Positions 55,175 through 63,346 of a stretch of 64,000 nt of DNA are shown here, in pieces (the first letter of the stretch is position 1; every line of letters begins with the position of its first letter). Under the pieces are notes generated by a model, which worked only from the letters and a program-made list of their open reading frames with translations, did not search any database and was not told the DNA's origin. The position numbers and the translations under genes are program-made. Origin of the DNA: an uncultured Paracoccaceae bacterium. GTDB lineage: Bacteria > Pseudomonadota > Alphaproteobacteria > Rhodobacterales > Rhodobacteraceae. The stretch lies in assembly GCA_937864535.1 (NCBI GenBank), contig CALMJS010000014.1, positions 168,089 through 232,088 of the forward strand. The letters run 5' to 3'.

Positions 55175-56071
55175 ATGTCCGCGCTTCCCCCCTATGCAAG
55201 CACTGGTCAACGCGTTTGGCACTATACCTATCGCACGATTTGCGCGTTGATCTTCTTCTATCTGATCGCGCCGATCGTGGTGGTCATTCCGCTGTCGTTC
55301 AACGCGCAGGACTTCTTTACCTTTACGCCGGAAATGCTGCGTCTGGACCCGGCGGGCTATTCGCTCAAACACTATGAGGATTTCTTTACCAACACCGAAT
55401 GGCAGTTGGCGCTTAAGAACTCGTTGCGGATTGCGCCGGTAGCGACGTTGATTTCGGTGACCCTTGGCACGCTTGCGGCGATCGGCCTGTCCCAGAGCCA
55501 TGTTCCGGGCCGCCGTGCGATTATGGCGACGCTGATTTCGCCGATGATCGTGCCGCTGATCATCTCGGCGACGGGGATGTATTTCTTCTATGCCAATCCC
55601 TACATTCCGATCCCGTTCTACGGCAAACTCTACCTGCCCTTTACGCTGACCGGGACCTATCTGGGCGTGGTGCTGGCCCATGCGGCACTGGGCATTCCGT
55701 TCGTGATCATCACGGTCACGGCGACCCTGGTCGGCTTTGACCGCTCGCTCACCCGCGCCAGCGCGATGATGGGAGCGGGGCCGATGACCACGTTTTTCCG
55801 CGTGCAGATGCCGCTGATCATGCCGGGTGTGGTGTCCGGGGCGCTGTTTGCCTTTATCACCTCGTTCGACGAAGTGGTCGTGGTGCTGTTTGTCGGATCG
55901 GCTGCGAATAAAACTCTGCCGTGGCAGATGTTCATCGGTCTGCGCGAACAGATCAGCCCGACTATTCTGGCGGCAGCGACGATCCTGATCACCATCTCGG
56001 TGTTGTTGCTGGGGACGCTGGAATATTTGCGGCGCAGGTCCGAACGGCTGCGCGGCATGTCACCGCAATAA
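55175..56071 (+). CDS. ABC transporter permease (PotC type)
   Basis: A 298-residue inner-membrane permease with six helices, the second channel subunit of the importer. The EAA loop reads LTRASAMMGAGPMTTFFRVQMPLIMPGV. No long insertion is present, in contrast to its partner. It starts four bases after the partner's stop and ends at a bidirectional terminator. Confidence 0.93.
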   Translation: MSALPPYASTGQRVWHYTYRTICALIFFYLIAPIVVVIPLSFNAQDFFTFTPEMLRLDPAGYSLKHYEDFFTNTEWQLALKNSLRIAPVATLISVTLGTLAAIGLSQSHVPGRRAIMATLISPMIVPLIISATGMYFFYANPYIPIPFYGKLYLPFTLTGTYLGVVLAHAALGIPFVIITVTATLVGFDRSLTRASAMMGAGPMTTFFRVQMPLIMPGVVSGALFAFITSFDEVVVVLFVGSAANKTLPWQMFIGLREQISPTILAAATILITISVLLLGTLEYLRRRSERLRGMSPQ

Positions 56072-56073
56072 AC

Positions 56074-56099
56074 AAAAGGGGGCCACTGGCCCCCTTTTT
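56074..56099. terminator. Bidirectional terminator after the ABC operon
   Basis: AAAGGGGGCCA and TGGCCCCCTTT form an 11-bp stem with a loop of two bases and T-rich flanks on both strands, shared by the ABC operon and the convergent VOC gene. Confidence 0.88.
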
Positions 56100-56563
56100 C
56101 ATGCCTCGGCCGCGGCCTCTAGTGCCGCCATGTCGATGCGGTTCATAGTCTGGAACAGCGGCATGATCTGCGCGGCCTTTGGCCCTGTCAGCAGCGCGCC
56201 CAGACCCGCCGGAACGATCTGCCACGACACGCCCCACCGGTCCTTGAGCCAGCCACAGCGGCTCTCTTGGCCGCCATGCGCGGTCAGTGTGGTCCAGAGG
56301 CGGTCTGTTTCCGCCTGTGTCGGCGTCGTGACCGAGATCGAGGCGCATTCCGATTGTGGAAACATCGGTCCTGCCGTCAGATGCATATAGGGCGCACCGT
56401 TCAGCGTGTATTCGACAATCATCGGCACCTTTTGCCCGTCAGGTCCCGGCACCCAATGAACCGAGTCGATTTTGCTCTCTGGCAAAAGCGTGATGTAAAA
56501 CTCTGCCGCCTGAAGCCCTTGGCTATCGAACCACAGGCAGGTGCGCACGTTGTAATTGGTCAT
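56099..56563 (-). CDS. VOC superfamily (PhnB-like) protein
   Basis: A 154-residue protein of the PhnB/3-demethylubiquinone-methyltransferase-like VOC group (VRTCLWFDSQGLQAAEFYITLLPESKID, YTLNGAPYMHLTAGPMFPQSE, CGWLKDRWGVSWQIVP, AAQIMPLFQTMNRIDMAAL). These are metal-binding or small-molecule-binding folds, usually of unknown function; despite the family name this is not a methyltransferase. GGGGG precedes the ATG at 56563; one 30 bases upstream is in frame. Confidence 0.9.
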   Translation of the reverse strand: MTNYNVRTCLWFDSQGLQAAEFYITLLPESKIDSVHWVPGPDGQKVPMIVEYTLNGAPYMHLTAGPMFPQSECASISVTTPTQAETDRLWTTLTAHGGQESRCGWLKDRWGVSWQIVPAGLGALLTGPKAAQIMPLFQTMNRIDMAALEAAAEA

Positions 56564-56608
56564 GATGGCCCCCTTTTGCCGCGATTGTATCATCAGCGGG
56601 GAGCGTCG

Positions 56609-57538
56609 CTACGGCAATATTGCGAGCCAGCCCCAAACCGTCAGGATCGACAGCACAGTTGCCGCCAAGACCGCAGAGGCAGCGACACGTTTCGCATGGC
56701 CATAGAGATTGGCGAACAGATAGGCGTTCACGCCCGGCGCCATAGAGGCGGTCAGGACGGCCGACCGGAATTGGCCGGTGGGTAGATCCCATAGGCGGGC
56801 CATGCCGTAGGTGATCGCGGGATGAACCAGCAGCGACACCGCAACGATAAAGGCAATCGCCTTCATGTCGCCCTCGGGCTTGTAGCGATAGAGAATCCCG
56901 CCAAGGCCGAACAGCGCGGTCGGAACCGTCGCCCCGGCAACAAAGTTCACCGCCTCGCGTGCGACATGTGGCACGGGCAGGCCGGTCACGTTCACGATCA
57001 GGCCTGCGGTAATCCCGATGACCAGCGTGTTGCGGAACATGGCGCGAAACACCTTGGCGGGCAGGGCGGAAATGCGCCCGCCACGGTTTTTCACGATCTC
57101 CATCGCGGTGATGCCAATCGCATAGCAGATCGGCGCATGGATCGAGATGATCGCAAAGTTCGGCTCGGTCGCGGCGGCCCCGTAGGCGCGTTCGGTGATC
57201 GGCAGGCCCAGCAACAGGGCGTTGGAAAACAGCCCGATAAAGCCGATGGCAATCGAATCTTCCCAGCTGCGTTTGAACAACAGTCGCGCGCCAAATGTCC
57301 CGATCGCAAACCCGGCAAAGGCCCCGGCGTAGTAGCTGCTCATCAGCGCGATATCAAAGCTCTTGGCCAGATCGAGGGTCGAAATCCCCTTGAATAACAG
57401 ACAGGGCGAGGCAAAATTCGTGGCAAAGCGCATGATGCCGTCCACGTTGATATCGCTGATCCAGTGCCGCCACGCGGCGACATAGCCAAAGCCCAGAACC
57501 AGAAAAACAGGGAGGATGACGTCAATGAGCGCGGACAT
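56609..57538 (-). CDS. AEC family (auxin efflux carrier-like) transporter
   Basis: A 309-residue membrane protein with about ten helices in two repeats (VILPVFLVLGFGYVAAWRHWI at the start; FVAGATVPTALFGLGGILYRY; VLTASMAPGVNAYLFANLYGHA near the end). Bacterial AEC proteins move malate or other organic acids. It follows the MBL hydrolase gene by 42 bases on the same strand. The substrate is unknown. Confidence 0.9.
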   Translation of the reverse strand: MSALIDVILPVFLVLGFGYVAAWRHWISDINVDGIMRFATNFASPCLLFKGISTLDLAKSFDIALMSSYYAGAFAGFAIGTFGARLLFKRSWEDSIAIGFIGLFSNALLLGLPITERAYGAAATEPNFAIISIHAPICYAIGITAMEIVKNRGGRISALPAKVFRAMFRNTLVIGITAGLIVNVTGLPVPHVAREAVNFVAGATVPTALFGLGGILYRYKPEGDMKAIAFIVAVSLLVHPAITYGMARLWDLPTGQFRSAVLTASMAPGVNAYLFANLYGHAKRVAASAVLAATVLSILTVWGWLAILP

Positions 57539-57580
57539 GGGGGCCTAGTTCGGTTCTGGGGGCATCTGCGCCCGATTGGG

Positions 57581-58378
57581 TCAAATATCGTAGCGCAGGA
57601 CCATGCCGTCGTAGGCTGGCACAACGTGATCGGGCGTTTCCGCCGCCACGGTGTCGTAATCGAGGTCGATGTGCATATTGGTTAGCACGGCCTGTTTCGG
57701 CGCGACCTTTTCAATCCATTCGAGCGTCAATGCCAAATGCGCATGGGTCGGGTGCGGTGTCCGGCGCAGCGCATCGACGATCCAGCACTCCAGCCCCTCT
57801 AGCACCGGCCAGGCATCGTCATAGATGCGCACCACGTCCGGCAAATAGGCGATGTCATGGATGCGGAACCCCAGCGCATCGATCGAACCGTGGTTCACGG
57901 TAAACGGGGTCAGGGTGATCTCGCCGCCAGCGCCTGCGATCGTCACCGGTCCGTTAATCGCATTGAGGTCCAGAATGGGCGGGTAGGGCGATCCCTTGGG
58001 TTGGACAAAGGCGTAGCCGAACCGCGACACCAGCGCGTCCGAGGTGTCGCCGTCGGCCCAGACCTGTAGCCGCTGGCCGGTGTTGAACACCACCTGCCGC
58101 AGGTCGTCCAGCCCATGCACATGGTCGGCATGGGCATGGGTGAAAATCACACCGTCCAGTTCCCCCACACCTGCATCGACCAACTGGTCCTTCATGTCCG
58201 GAGAGGTGTCGATCAGCACGCGTGTTTCGCCGCCTTCGTCGCGGCGCACAACCAAGAGCGAACAGCGCCGACGCCGGTTTTTCGGGTTGGCGGGGTTACA
58301 TTCCCCCCATTGCCCCCCGATCCGGGGCACACCCCCAGAGGACCCGCAGCCAAGGATCGTAACCTCAAGAACCGCCAT
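57581..58378 (-). CDS. MBL-fold metallohydrolase (PhnP/lipoyl-related type)
   Basis: A 265-residue metallo-beta-lactamase-fold hydrolase. The metal-binding motif is FTHAHADHVHGLDDLR, with further histidines in VNHGSIDALGF and MHIDLDYDT. The N-terminal LGCGSSGGVPRIGGQWGEC and the early CNPANPKNRRRRCS fit PhnP-like phosphodiesterases; the function may differ. Its ATG shares a base with the tatD stop (TAATG), so it belongs to the tmk-holB-tatD string. Confidence 0.92.
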   Translation of the reverse strand: MAVLEVTILGCGSSGGVPRIGGQWGECNPANPKNRRRRCSLLVVRRDEGGETRVLIDTSPDMKDQLVDAGVGELDGVIFTHAHADHVHGLDDLRQVVFNTGQRLQVWADGDTSDALVSRFGYAFVQPKGSPYPPILDLNAINGPVTIAGAGGEITLTPFTVNHGSIDALGFRIHDIAYLPDVVRIYDDAWPVLEGLECWIVDALRRTPHPTHAHLALTLEWIEKVAPKQAVLTNMHIDLDYDTVAAETPDHVVPAYDGMVLRYDI

Positions 58379-59166
58379 TACATCCGCGCCTTGCTAAAGA
58401 GCCTGTCGAAATTGGCGGTCGTTGCGGCGGCGAAGGTGTCATAATCCACGCCAAACACATCCGCACCGACCTGCGCCGTATGCACAGTATAGGCCGGTTC
58501 GTTCCGCTTTCCACGAAATGGCTTGGGGGCCAGATAAGGACTATCGGTTTCGACCAGAATGTGGTCCAGCGGTGCGGCAGCGAAAATGTCGCGGACCTCT
58601 TGGCTCTTGGGAAAGGTCGCGATGCCGGACATTGACAGGTAGAACCCCATATCCAAGGCCGCACGCGCCAGTTCCGGGGTGGAGCTAAAGCAGTGCATCA
58701 CGCATCGAAACGGGCCGTTCTGATAGCCTTCGCGCAGGATAGCGGCCATATCGTTGTCCGCGTCGCGGGCATGGATGATCAGCGGCAAGTCGGTTTCGCG
58801 GGCCGCGTCGATATGCACCCGCAAAGAGGACTTCTGCAGTTCGGCGCTATCGGGCGTATAGTGATAATCCAGTCCGGTTTCCCCGATGGCGACCATCTTG
58901 GGGTGCGCGGCATAGGCAACCAGTTGATCGACAGTAACGGGCGGTTGTTCGGTCACGCTCATCGGGTGGATGCCGATGGCATAGAACACCGGCGCATGCG
59001 CCTCGGCAATCGCGCGGACCTTGGGTTCGTTGTGCAGCCGGGTGCAAATCGTCACCATCCGTTCGACACCGGCGTCCAGCGCGTTCTGCACGATCTGGTG
59101 GACATGCCCGTCAAAGTCAGGGAAATCCAGATGGCAATGGCTATCAACGACGGCTGTTCGGGACAT
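58378..59166 (-). CDS. tatD: TatD family metal-dependent hydrolase
   Basis: A 262-residue TIM-barrel nuclease-like protein: HCH metal site VDSHCHLDFPDF, GETGLDYHY, PLIIHARDADND, MHCFSSTPELA and VETDSPYLAPKPFRGKRNEP. TatD proteins are 3'-5' DNases and may act in DNA quality control. The ATG at 59166 is chosen by family alignment, seven bases after the holB stop. Co-expression with holB and tmk is a common arrangement. Confidence 0.94.
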   Translation of the reverse strand: MSRTAVVDSHCHLDFPDFDGHVHQIVQNALDAGVERMVTICTRLHNEPKVRAIAEAHAPVFYAIGIHPMSVTEQPPVTVDQLVAYAAHPKMVAIGETGLDYHYTPDSAELQKSSLRVHIDAARETDLPLIIHARDADNDMAAILREGYQNGPFRCVMHCFSSTPELARAALDMGFYLSMSGIATFPKSQEVRDIFAAAPLDHILVETDSPYLAPKPFRGKRNEPAYTVHTAQVGADVFGVDYDTFAAATTANFDRLFSKARM

Positions 59167-59173
59167 ATGGGCC

Positions 59174-60301
59174 TCAGGCTGGCACGACGCTGCGCGCCGT
59201 TTCTTCAATCTTGAAAACCATATCAAGGATCAGCGCGGCAGGGTCAAGGTTGACCGCCCGCCCGTGACGCACGCGGACGGACAGCGCCTGTTGCAGGTCG
59301 GCCCAACCGCGGGCTGCCTGTGCATGTGGCGACAGGCGGGTCAGCAGCCGCGCCTCGCCAGAGGCCCCCTGACTCTGAGGCTCGCCCAGCAGTCCGGTGC
59401 GCGATAGCCGCGCCAAGAACAGGTCCAACAGGTCCAGCACCATCGGGAACCGCGCCTCGGCGCCTTTGCCAGTGCAACTCTCGGCCAGTTTGATCGCCAG
59501 CCCGCGGTCGGCCGTCGGCAGGCTGCTGAAAATGCGAACGATATCGGCATACATCGCCAGACCATCGTGATTGACCAGACGCACAGCCTCGCCCACCGAC
59601 CCTGCGGAGAGGGTCGCAAGTGCCTCGGGGTGATCGACATTCACTCCGGCCTGAGCCAGTGCGGCCGCCATATCGTCCGAGCCCAGAGGCGCACAGCGCA
59701 GTTCCCGGCAGCGCGACCGGATGGTCGGCAGCAGACCAGAGGGTTGATGCGACAACAGCAGGATCGTGGTGCGGGCAGGGGGCTCTTCGAGTTCCTTGAG
59801 GATCGAATTCGCCGCCGTCACGTTCATTTCATCGGCTGCGTCGACAATGACCACCCGGCGGCCACCATCGGCCGCAGACATGTGAAAAAACGACTTGAGC
59901 TTGCGCACGGGGTCGGCGGTGATTTCGGGCCGCAGCTTGCCGGTGTCTTCGTTCAGCGGGCGACGCACTACCGCCAATCGCGGGTGGCTACCGGCGCGGA
60001 TCAGCGCCAGATCCGGATGATCCGATGCAACCGACAGCGAGGTCGGTACAGGCGGGGCATCGCCAAATAGACCCGCGCCATCGGCCTGTTCTGTCAACAA
60101 AAACGTGGCGATCTTATAGGCAAGTGTGGCCTTGCCGATGCCCATCGGGCCGGTGATCAGCCATCCCGAATGCAGCCGCCCGGCATTATACGCCTCAAGA
60201 AAGGCAGCCTCTGCCCGGTCCTGACCAAATAAACGCTCGGTTTCGCGCGGATGCGGCGCACCGTCGATACGGTCGGGCTCGGGTCTGTCCTCTGCGCTCA
60301 T
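59174..60301 (-). CDS. holB: DNA polymerase III subunit delta'
   Basis: Part of the clamp loader. 375 residues: N-terminal AAA+ core with Walker A GPMGIGKATLAYK, the Walker B-like VVIVDAADEMN, the sensor/arginine region RSRCRELRCAPL, then helical collar. The usual zinc-binding cysteines between Walker A and B are not seen; this is common in alphaproteobacterial proteins and in my reading not a sign of damage. Its ATG overlaps the tmk stop (ATGA). Confidence 0.95.
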   Translation of the reverse strand: MSAEDRPEPDRIDGAPHPRETERLFGQDRAEAAFLEAYNAGRLHSGWLITGPMGIGKATLAYKIATFLLTEQADGAGLFGDAPPVPTSLSVASDHPDLALIRAGSHPRLAVVRRPLNEDTGKLRPEITADPVRKLKSFFHMSAADGGRRVVIVDAADEMNVTAANSILKELEEPPARTTILLLSHQPSGLLPTIRSRCRELRCAPLGSDDMAAALAQAGVNVDHPEALATLSAGSVGEAVRLVNHDGLAMYADIVRIFSSLPTADRGLAIKLAESCTGKGAEARFPMVLDLLDLFLARLSRTGLLGEPQSQGASGEARLLTRLSPHAQAARGWADLQQALSVRVRHGRAVNLDPAALILDMVFKIEETARSVVPA

Positions 60302-60930
60302 GCGCGGCTCTCGTAATGGGCAAAGATCTCGGCGGCGACCTCTTGGGGGCTGCGATCACCGTTGATGACGATGCAGCGGTCGGGGTTGTCGCGCGCAATG
60401 GACAGAAACCCGTGGCGGATGGTTTCCTGAAACGCGACGCCGAAATCCTCGAACCGCTGTTCGCTACCCGCGCGGGCCAGACCGCGCCGCAGTCCGACCT
60501 CTGGGTCCATATCGATGATAAAGGTCAGGTCGGGTTCGCGCCCGATGATCATGGCATGCAGGCGGTCCACCACGCCCCGTAGATCGCCGCGTGTGGCCCC
60601 CTGATAGACCCGCGTGCTATCGGCAAAGCGGTCGCAGATCACCGTCTCACCACGGGCAATCGCCGGTTCGATGGTCTTTTCCAGATGATCGCGGCGGGCC
60701 GCTGTAAACAACAGAAGTTCGGTTTCCGCAGACCAACGCCCGGTATCGCCGGTCAGCACGAGGTTGCGGATTTCCTCTGCGCCGGGGCTGCCGCCCGGTT
60801 CACGTGTCAGATGCACGGGCCGGTTCAGCCCACGCAATTTGTCGGCCAGCAGCCGGGCCTGAGTCGATTTGCCGGACCCGTCGATCCCTTCAAACGTTAC
60901 CAGTCGCCCCGGCGTCGCCTGCACACTCAC
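60298..60930 (-). CDS. tmk: Thymidylate kinase
   Basis: Phosphorylates dTMP to dTDP for DNA synthesis. 210 residues with the P-loop FEGIDGSGKSTQ, the DR(Y/F) motif ICDRFADSTRVYQG and the lid ARAGSEQRFEDFG. The GTG start overlaps the stop of the carboxypeptidase gene (GTGA). Size and motifs are normal. Confidence 0.97.
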   Translation of the reverse strand: MSVQATPGRLVTFEGIDGSGKSTQARLLADKLRGLNRPVHLTREPGGSPGAEEIRNLVLTGDTGRWSAETELLLFTAARRDHLEKTIEPAIARGETVICDRFADSTRVYQGATRGDLRGVVDRLHAMIIGREPDLTFIIDMDPEVGLRRGLARAGSEQRFEDFGVAFQETIRHGFLSIARDNPDRCIVINGDRSPQEVAAEIFAHYESRA

Positions 60931-62093
60931 TCTTGGCTGTCCTTATCTGCGATCTTGCTCAACAGAACGGTCGCGGCGGTTTTGATCCGCGTGCCAAAGC
61001 CGCCCTGCGCCACATCGGCATCCGCCACCAGCGGAATGCGCACCGTCGGCAGATCGGTCAGGTCAATGACCAGCTCGCCCAGCTGCTGGCCCGCCGTAAT
61101 CGGGGCCGTCACCGGCGATTGGAATTCGACGCGGGCCGGGACGTTGTCCTGCAGCATGATCGGCAGCAGCAGGTTTACGTCTTCGGCCACCGTGAGCCCG
61201 ACAGTCTCGGCATCGCCCTGCCAGACATCGGCCTGCGCGATCAGTGTGCCCGCGCTGGCGACTTTCTTCTGGGTGAACTGGCGAAAGGCCCAGTTCAGAA
61301 TTCGCTCGCCTTCCTCGGCGCGTTCCTCGGCGCTGGCCAGTCCGGTGATGACAAAGACGATCCGGCGATCCCCTTGCTTGGCCGATCCGACGAGGCCGTA
61401 ACCGGCTTCGGTGGTGTGACCGGTTTTCAGCCCGTCCGCACCCAGCCCGAGGCTGAGGATCGGGTTCCGGTTCTGGCTATTCGCAGGCACGCGCCCGTCA
61501 AATTCGAATTCCTGCTCGGCAAAAATCGGATAGAAGGACGGGTAATCCTGAATGATATGCGTCGCCAGAATTCCCAGATCGCGGACCGACATTTCGTGCC
61601 CGATAGCGGGCCAGCCGTTCGAGTTCTGGAAGGTCGAATGGCTCATGCCCAACTGCCGCGCCCGTTCGGTCATCATCCGGGCAAAGCCTGCCTCGGTGCC
61701 ATCCGGCGACAGATTTTCGGCCAAAACGGCCGAGGCGTCGTTGCCCGACAGGATGATCACGCCGCGGATCAGGTCCTCGACGCGAACCCGTTCGCCCGCC
61801 CGCAAAAACATCGACGATCCGGTATAGTCCATCGCATGCTGCGATACCGACAGTTCGTCGTTGACCGTCAACCGCCCGTTCGCGATCGCCTCGAACGTCA
61901 TGTAGATCGTCATCAACTTGGACATCGATGCCGGAGGGAGCGGCACATCGGCCTGCTTTTCCAGCAGGGTCACGCCCGTTGTCATATCATAGACATAGGC
62001 CGCGCGTGCCTTGGTTTCAAAGCTCTGCGCCTCGGCCAGCGAGGCGAGCACGATCAAGGTGACAGCGGTCAGAATGCGGTTCATCAGGGTCAT
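60927..62093 (-). CDS. D-alanyl-D-alanine carboxypeptidase (PBP5/6 type)
   Basis: A 388-residue periplasmic enzyme that trims peptidoglycan pentapeptides. After a signal peptide (ILTAVTLIVLASLAEA), the SxxK motif is in PPASMSKLM, SxN is LSGNDAS, KTG is GLKTGHTTEAG, and a C-terminal PBP5 beta domain ends near LLSKIADKDS. The ATG at 62093 is seven bases after the SPOR gene's stop. There is no clear C-terminal amphipathic anchor by eye. The following overlap with tmk links it to the replication genes. Confidence 0.94.
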   Translation of the reverse strand: MTLMNRILTAVTLIVLASLAEAQSFETKARAAYVYDMTTGVTLLEKQADVPLPPASMSKLMTIYMTFEAIANGRLTVNDELSVSQHAMDYTGSSMFLRAGERVRVEDLIRGVIILSGNDASAVLAENLSPDGTEAGFARMMTERARQLGMSHSTFQNSNGWPAIGHEMSVRDLGILATHIIQDYPSFYPIFAEQEFEFDGRVPANSQNRNPILSLGLGADGLKTGHTTEAGYGLVGSAKQGDRRIVFVITGLASAEERAEEGERILNWAFRQFTQKKVASAGTLIAQADVWQGDAETVGLTVAEDVNLLLPIMLQDNVPARVEFQSPVTAPITAGQQLGELVIDLTDLPTVRIPLVADADVAQGGFGTRIKTAATVLLSKIADKDSQE

Positions 62094-62100
62094 GGGCGGC

Positions 62101-62964
62101 TCAGTTCGATACAAAATAGGCGTCGGCAAAGCCTTGGGCTTTGATCTTGGTCAGCAGATCGTCGCGCTCGGCTGCGGTTTGGGCGGGGCCGACGATGACA
62201 CGCCAGAAGGTGCGGCCCTGGCTGCTCTGTTCCAGAACGGTAGGCACCAGTCCGGTCGCCCGCAACCGGTCTGCGGTCCGGGTCGCGTTTTCTTCGATCG
62301 AAAAAATCCCGATCTGCACATAGGGCTTGCTCAGCGGACTGGTCGTGGCGGGCGCCGCCGCGGCATCTGTCGTCTCGGGCGCAGTCGCTGTCGGTGCGGC
62401 GGTCTGCTCTGCCTCGGCGGTCGCGATGGCTGCCGCCGCCCCTTCGATGGGGTCAAGTGCGCTGGTCTGCACGTCAGCGGTTTCATCAAATGCAGGGACC
62501 GCCTCGTTCGCAGGTTCGGGGGCCTCTTCGCGGCGCAGGGCGGTGACCTGCAACTTGGCAGGTGCGCCTGCCAGCATCCCCAGCGCGTTCGCCGCGTCCG
62601 ACGACACCTGAAGCGCAGGGCCGGGGTTGTCTCTTTCGCGGCGGAACAGGGCCCCGATCACGAATTTGCCGTTGTCCTGATTGCGGATGATGACCCGCTC
62701 CGGATCGTTCACATCGGGATGGGCGACCCAGACGCCGCCCAGCGACGGGCGACCGTCCCACAGGCCGGTCTCGGTCACTTGGAACGCATCGGGCGCCTCG
62801 ACATCGCGTTCGACCAACTGGACAGCCGCAGCCGGACCGCTCTCGGCCGCGCCCGCTCCGGCGCCCAGCGAAAACCCGGCATCGTCCTGGCATCCGGCAA
62901 GGCCAAAGCCCAGTCCGATAATGACCACCGATCGATAGATCAGCGAAACCTGTCTGCCCGCCAT
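62101..62964 (-). CDS. RlpA-like lipoprotein with SPOR domain
   Basis: A 287-residue lipoprotein: signal peptide with lipobox GLAGC (about residue 25), a double-psi beta-barrel-like region (VWVAHPDVNDPERVIIRNQDNGKFV, ALQVSSDAANALGM), a long Ala/Thr/Pro/Glu linker, and a C-terminal SPOR domain (YVQIGIFSIEENATRTADRLRATGLVPTV, FWRVIVGPAQTAAERDDLL) that binds denuded septal glycan. The NDRGP catalytic stretch of RlpA is not seen. It is first in the string with the carboxypeptidase gene, so the pair probably works on the division-site wall. Confidence 0.9.
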   Translation of the reverse strand: MAGRQVSLIYRSVVIIGLGFGLAGCQDDAGFSLGAGAGAAESGPAAAVQLVERDVEAPDAFQVTETGLWDGRPSLGGVWVAHPDVNDPERVIIRNQDNGKFVIGALFRRERDNPGPALQVSSDAANALGMLAGAPAKLQVTALRREEAPEPANEAVPAFDETADVQTSALDPIEGAAAAIATAEAEQTAAPTATAPETTDAAAAPATTSPLSKPYVQIGIFSIEENATRTADRLRATGLVPTVLEQSSQGRTFWRVIVGPAQTAAERDDLLTKIKAQGFADAYFVSN

Positions 62965-63158
62965 GCCGTGCCCTTTGCCTACCTAATGTTTGACCGCGCC
63001 CTATCGGCGTCTGCCGTCCAGCCAAGTCCCACCCCGGCCAGTTTGCGCCACCATAGCCCTGCCTAGCCCTGTTTGAAAGAGTGTGCCAAGCCGTTGTGCC
63101 GGTTTTCGCCGCCAAGCCCTAGCAGAATCAAATCTTTGCATTTATCTGCGCTCGGAAC

Positions 63159-63248
63159 GGAAGTGTGGCCGAGTGGTTTAAGGCTCTAGTCTTGAAAACT
63201 AGCGTGCGGGGAACCGTACCGTGGGTTCGAATCCCACCGCTTCCGCCA
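63159..63248 (+). tRNA. tRNA-Ser (TGA)
   Basis: A class II tRNA of 90 bases: acceptor GGAAGTG pairs with CGCTTCC, the anticodon stem CTAGT/ACTAG holds loop CTTGAAA with anticodon TGA, a long variable arm follows, the T loop is GGTTCGAATCC, and CCA is encoded. AT-rich, compositionally different DNA begins directly 3' of it. Confidence 0.97.
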
Positions 63249-63346
63249 TGAAAATTTTCGTGATCTATAATAATTTATATATAAACCAATGGTTTAGTTG
63301 CAAGGCGTGACCGCTGCGGGGTTGTCGCTGCGGCACTTGTCTTCCT

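Noticed and set aside
59174..60301. Absence of zinc cysteines in holB as a sign of inactivation
   Set aside because: The rest of the AAA+ core is complete, delta' is not an active ATPase in most bacteria, and I believe cysteine-poor forms occur in alphaproteobacteria.
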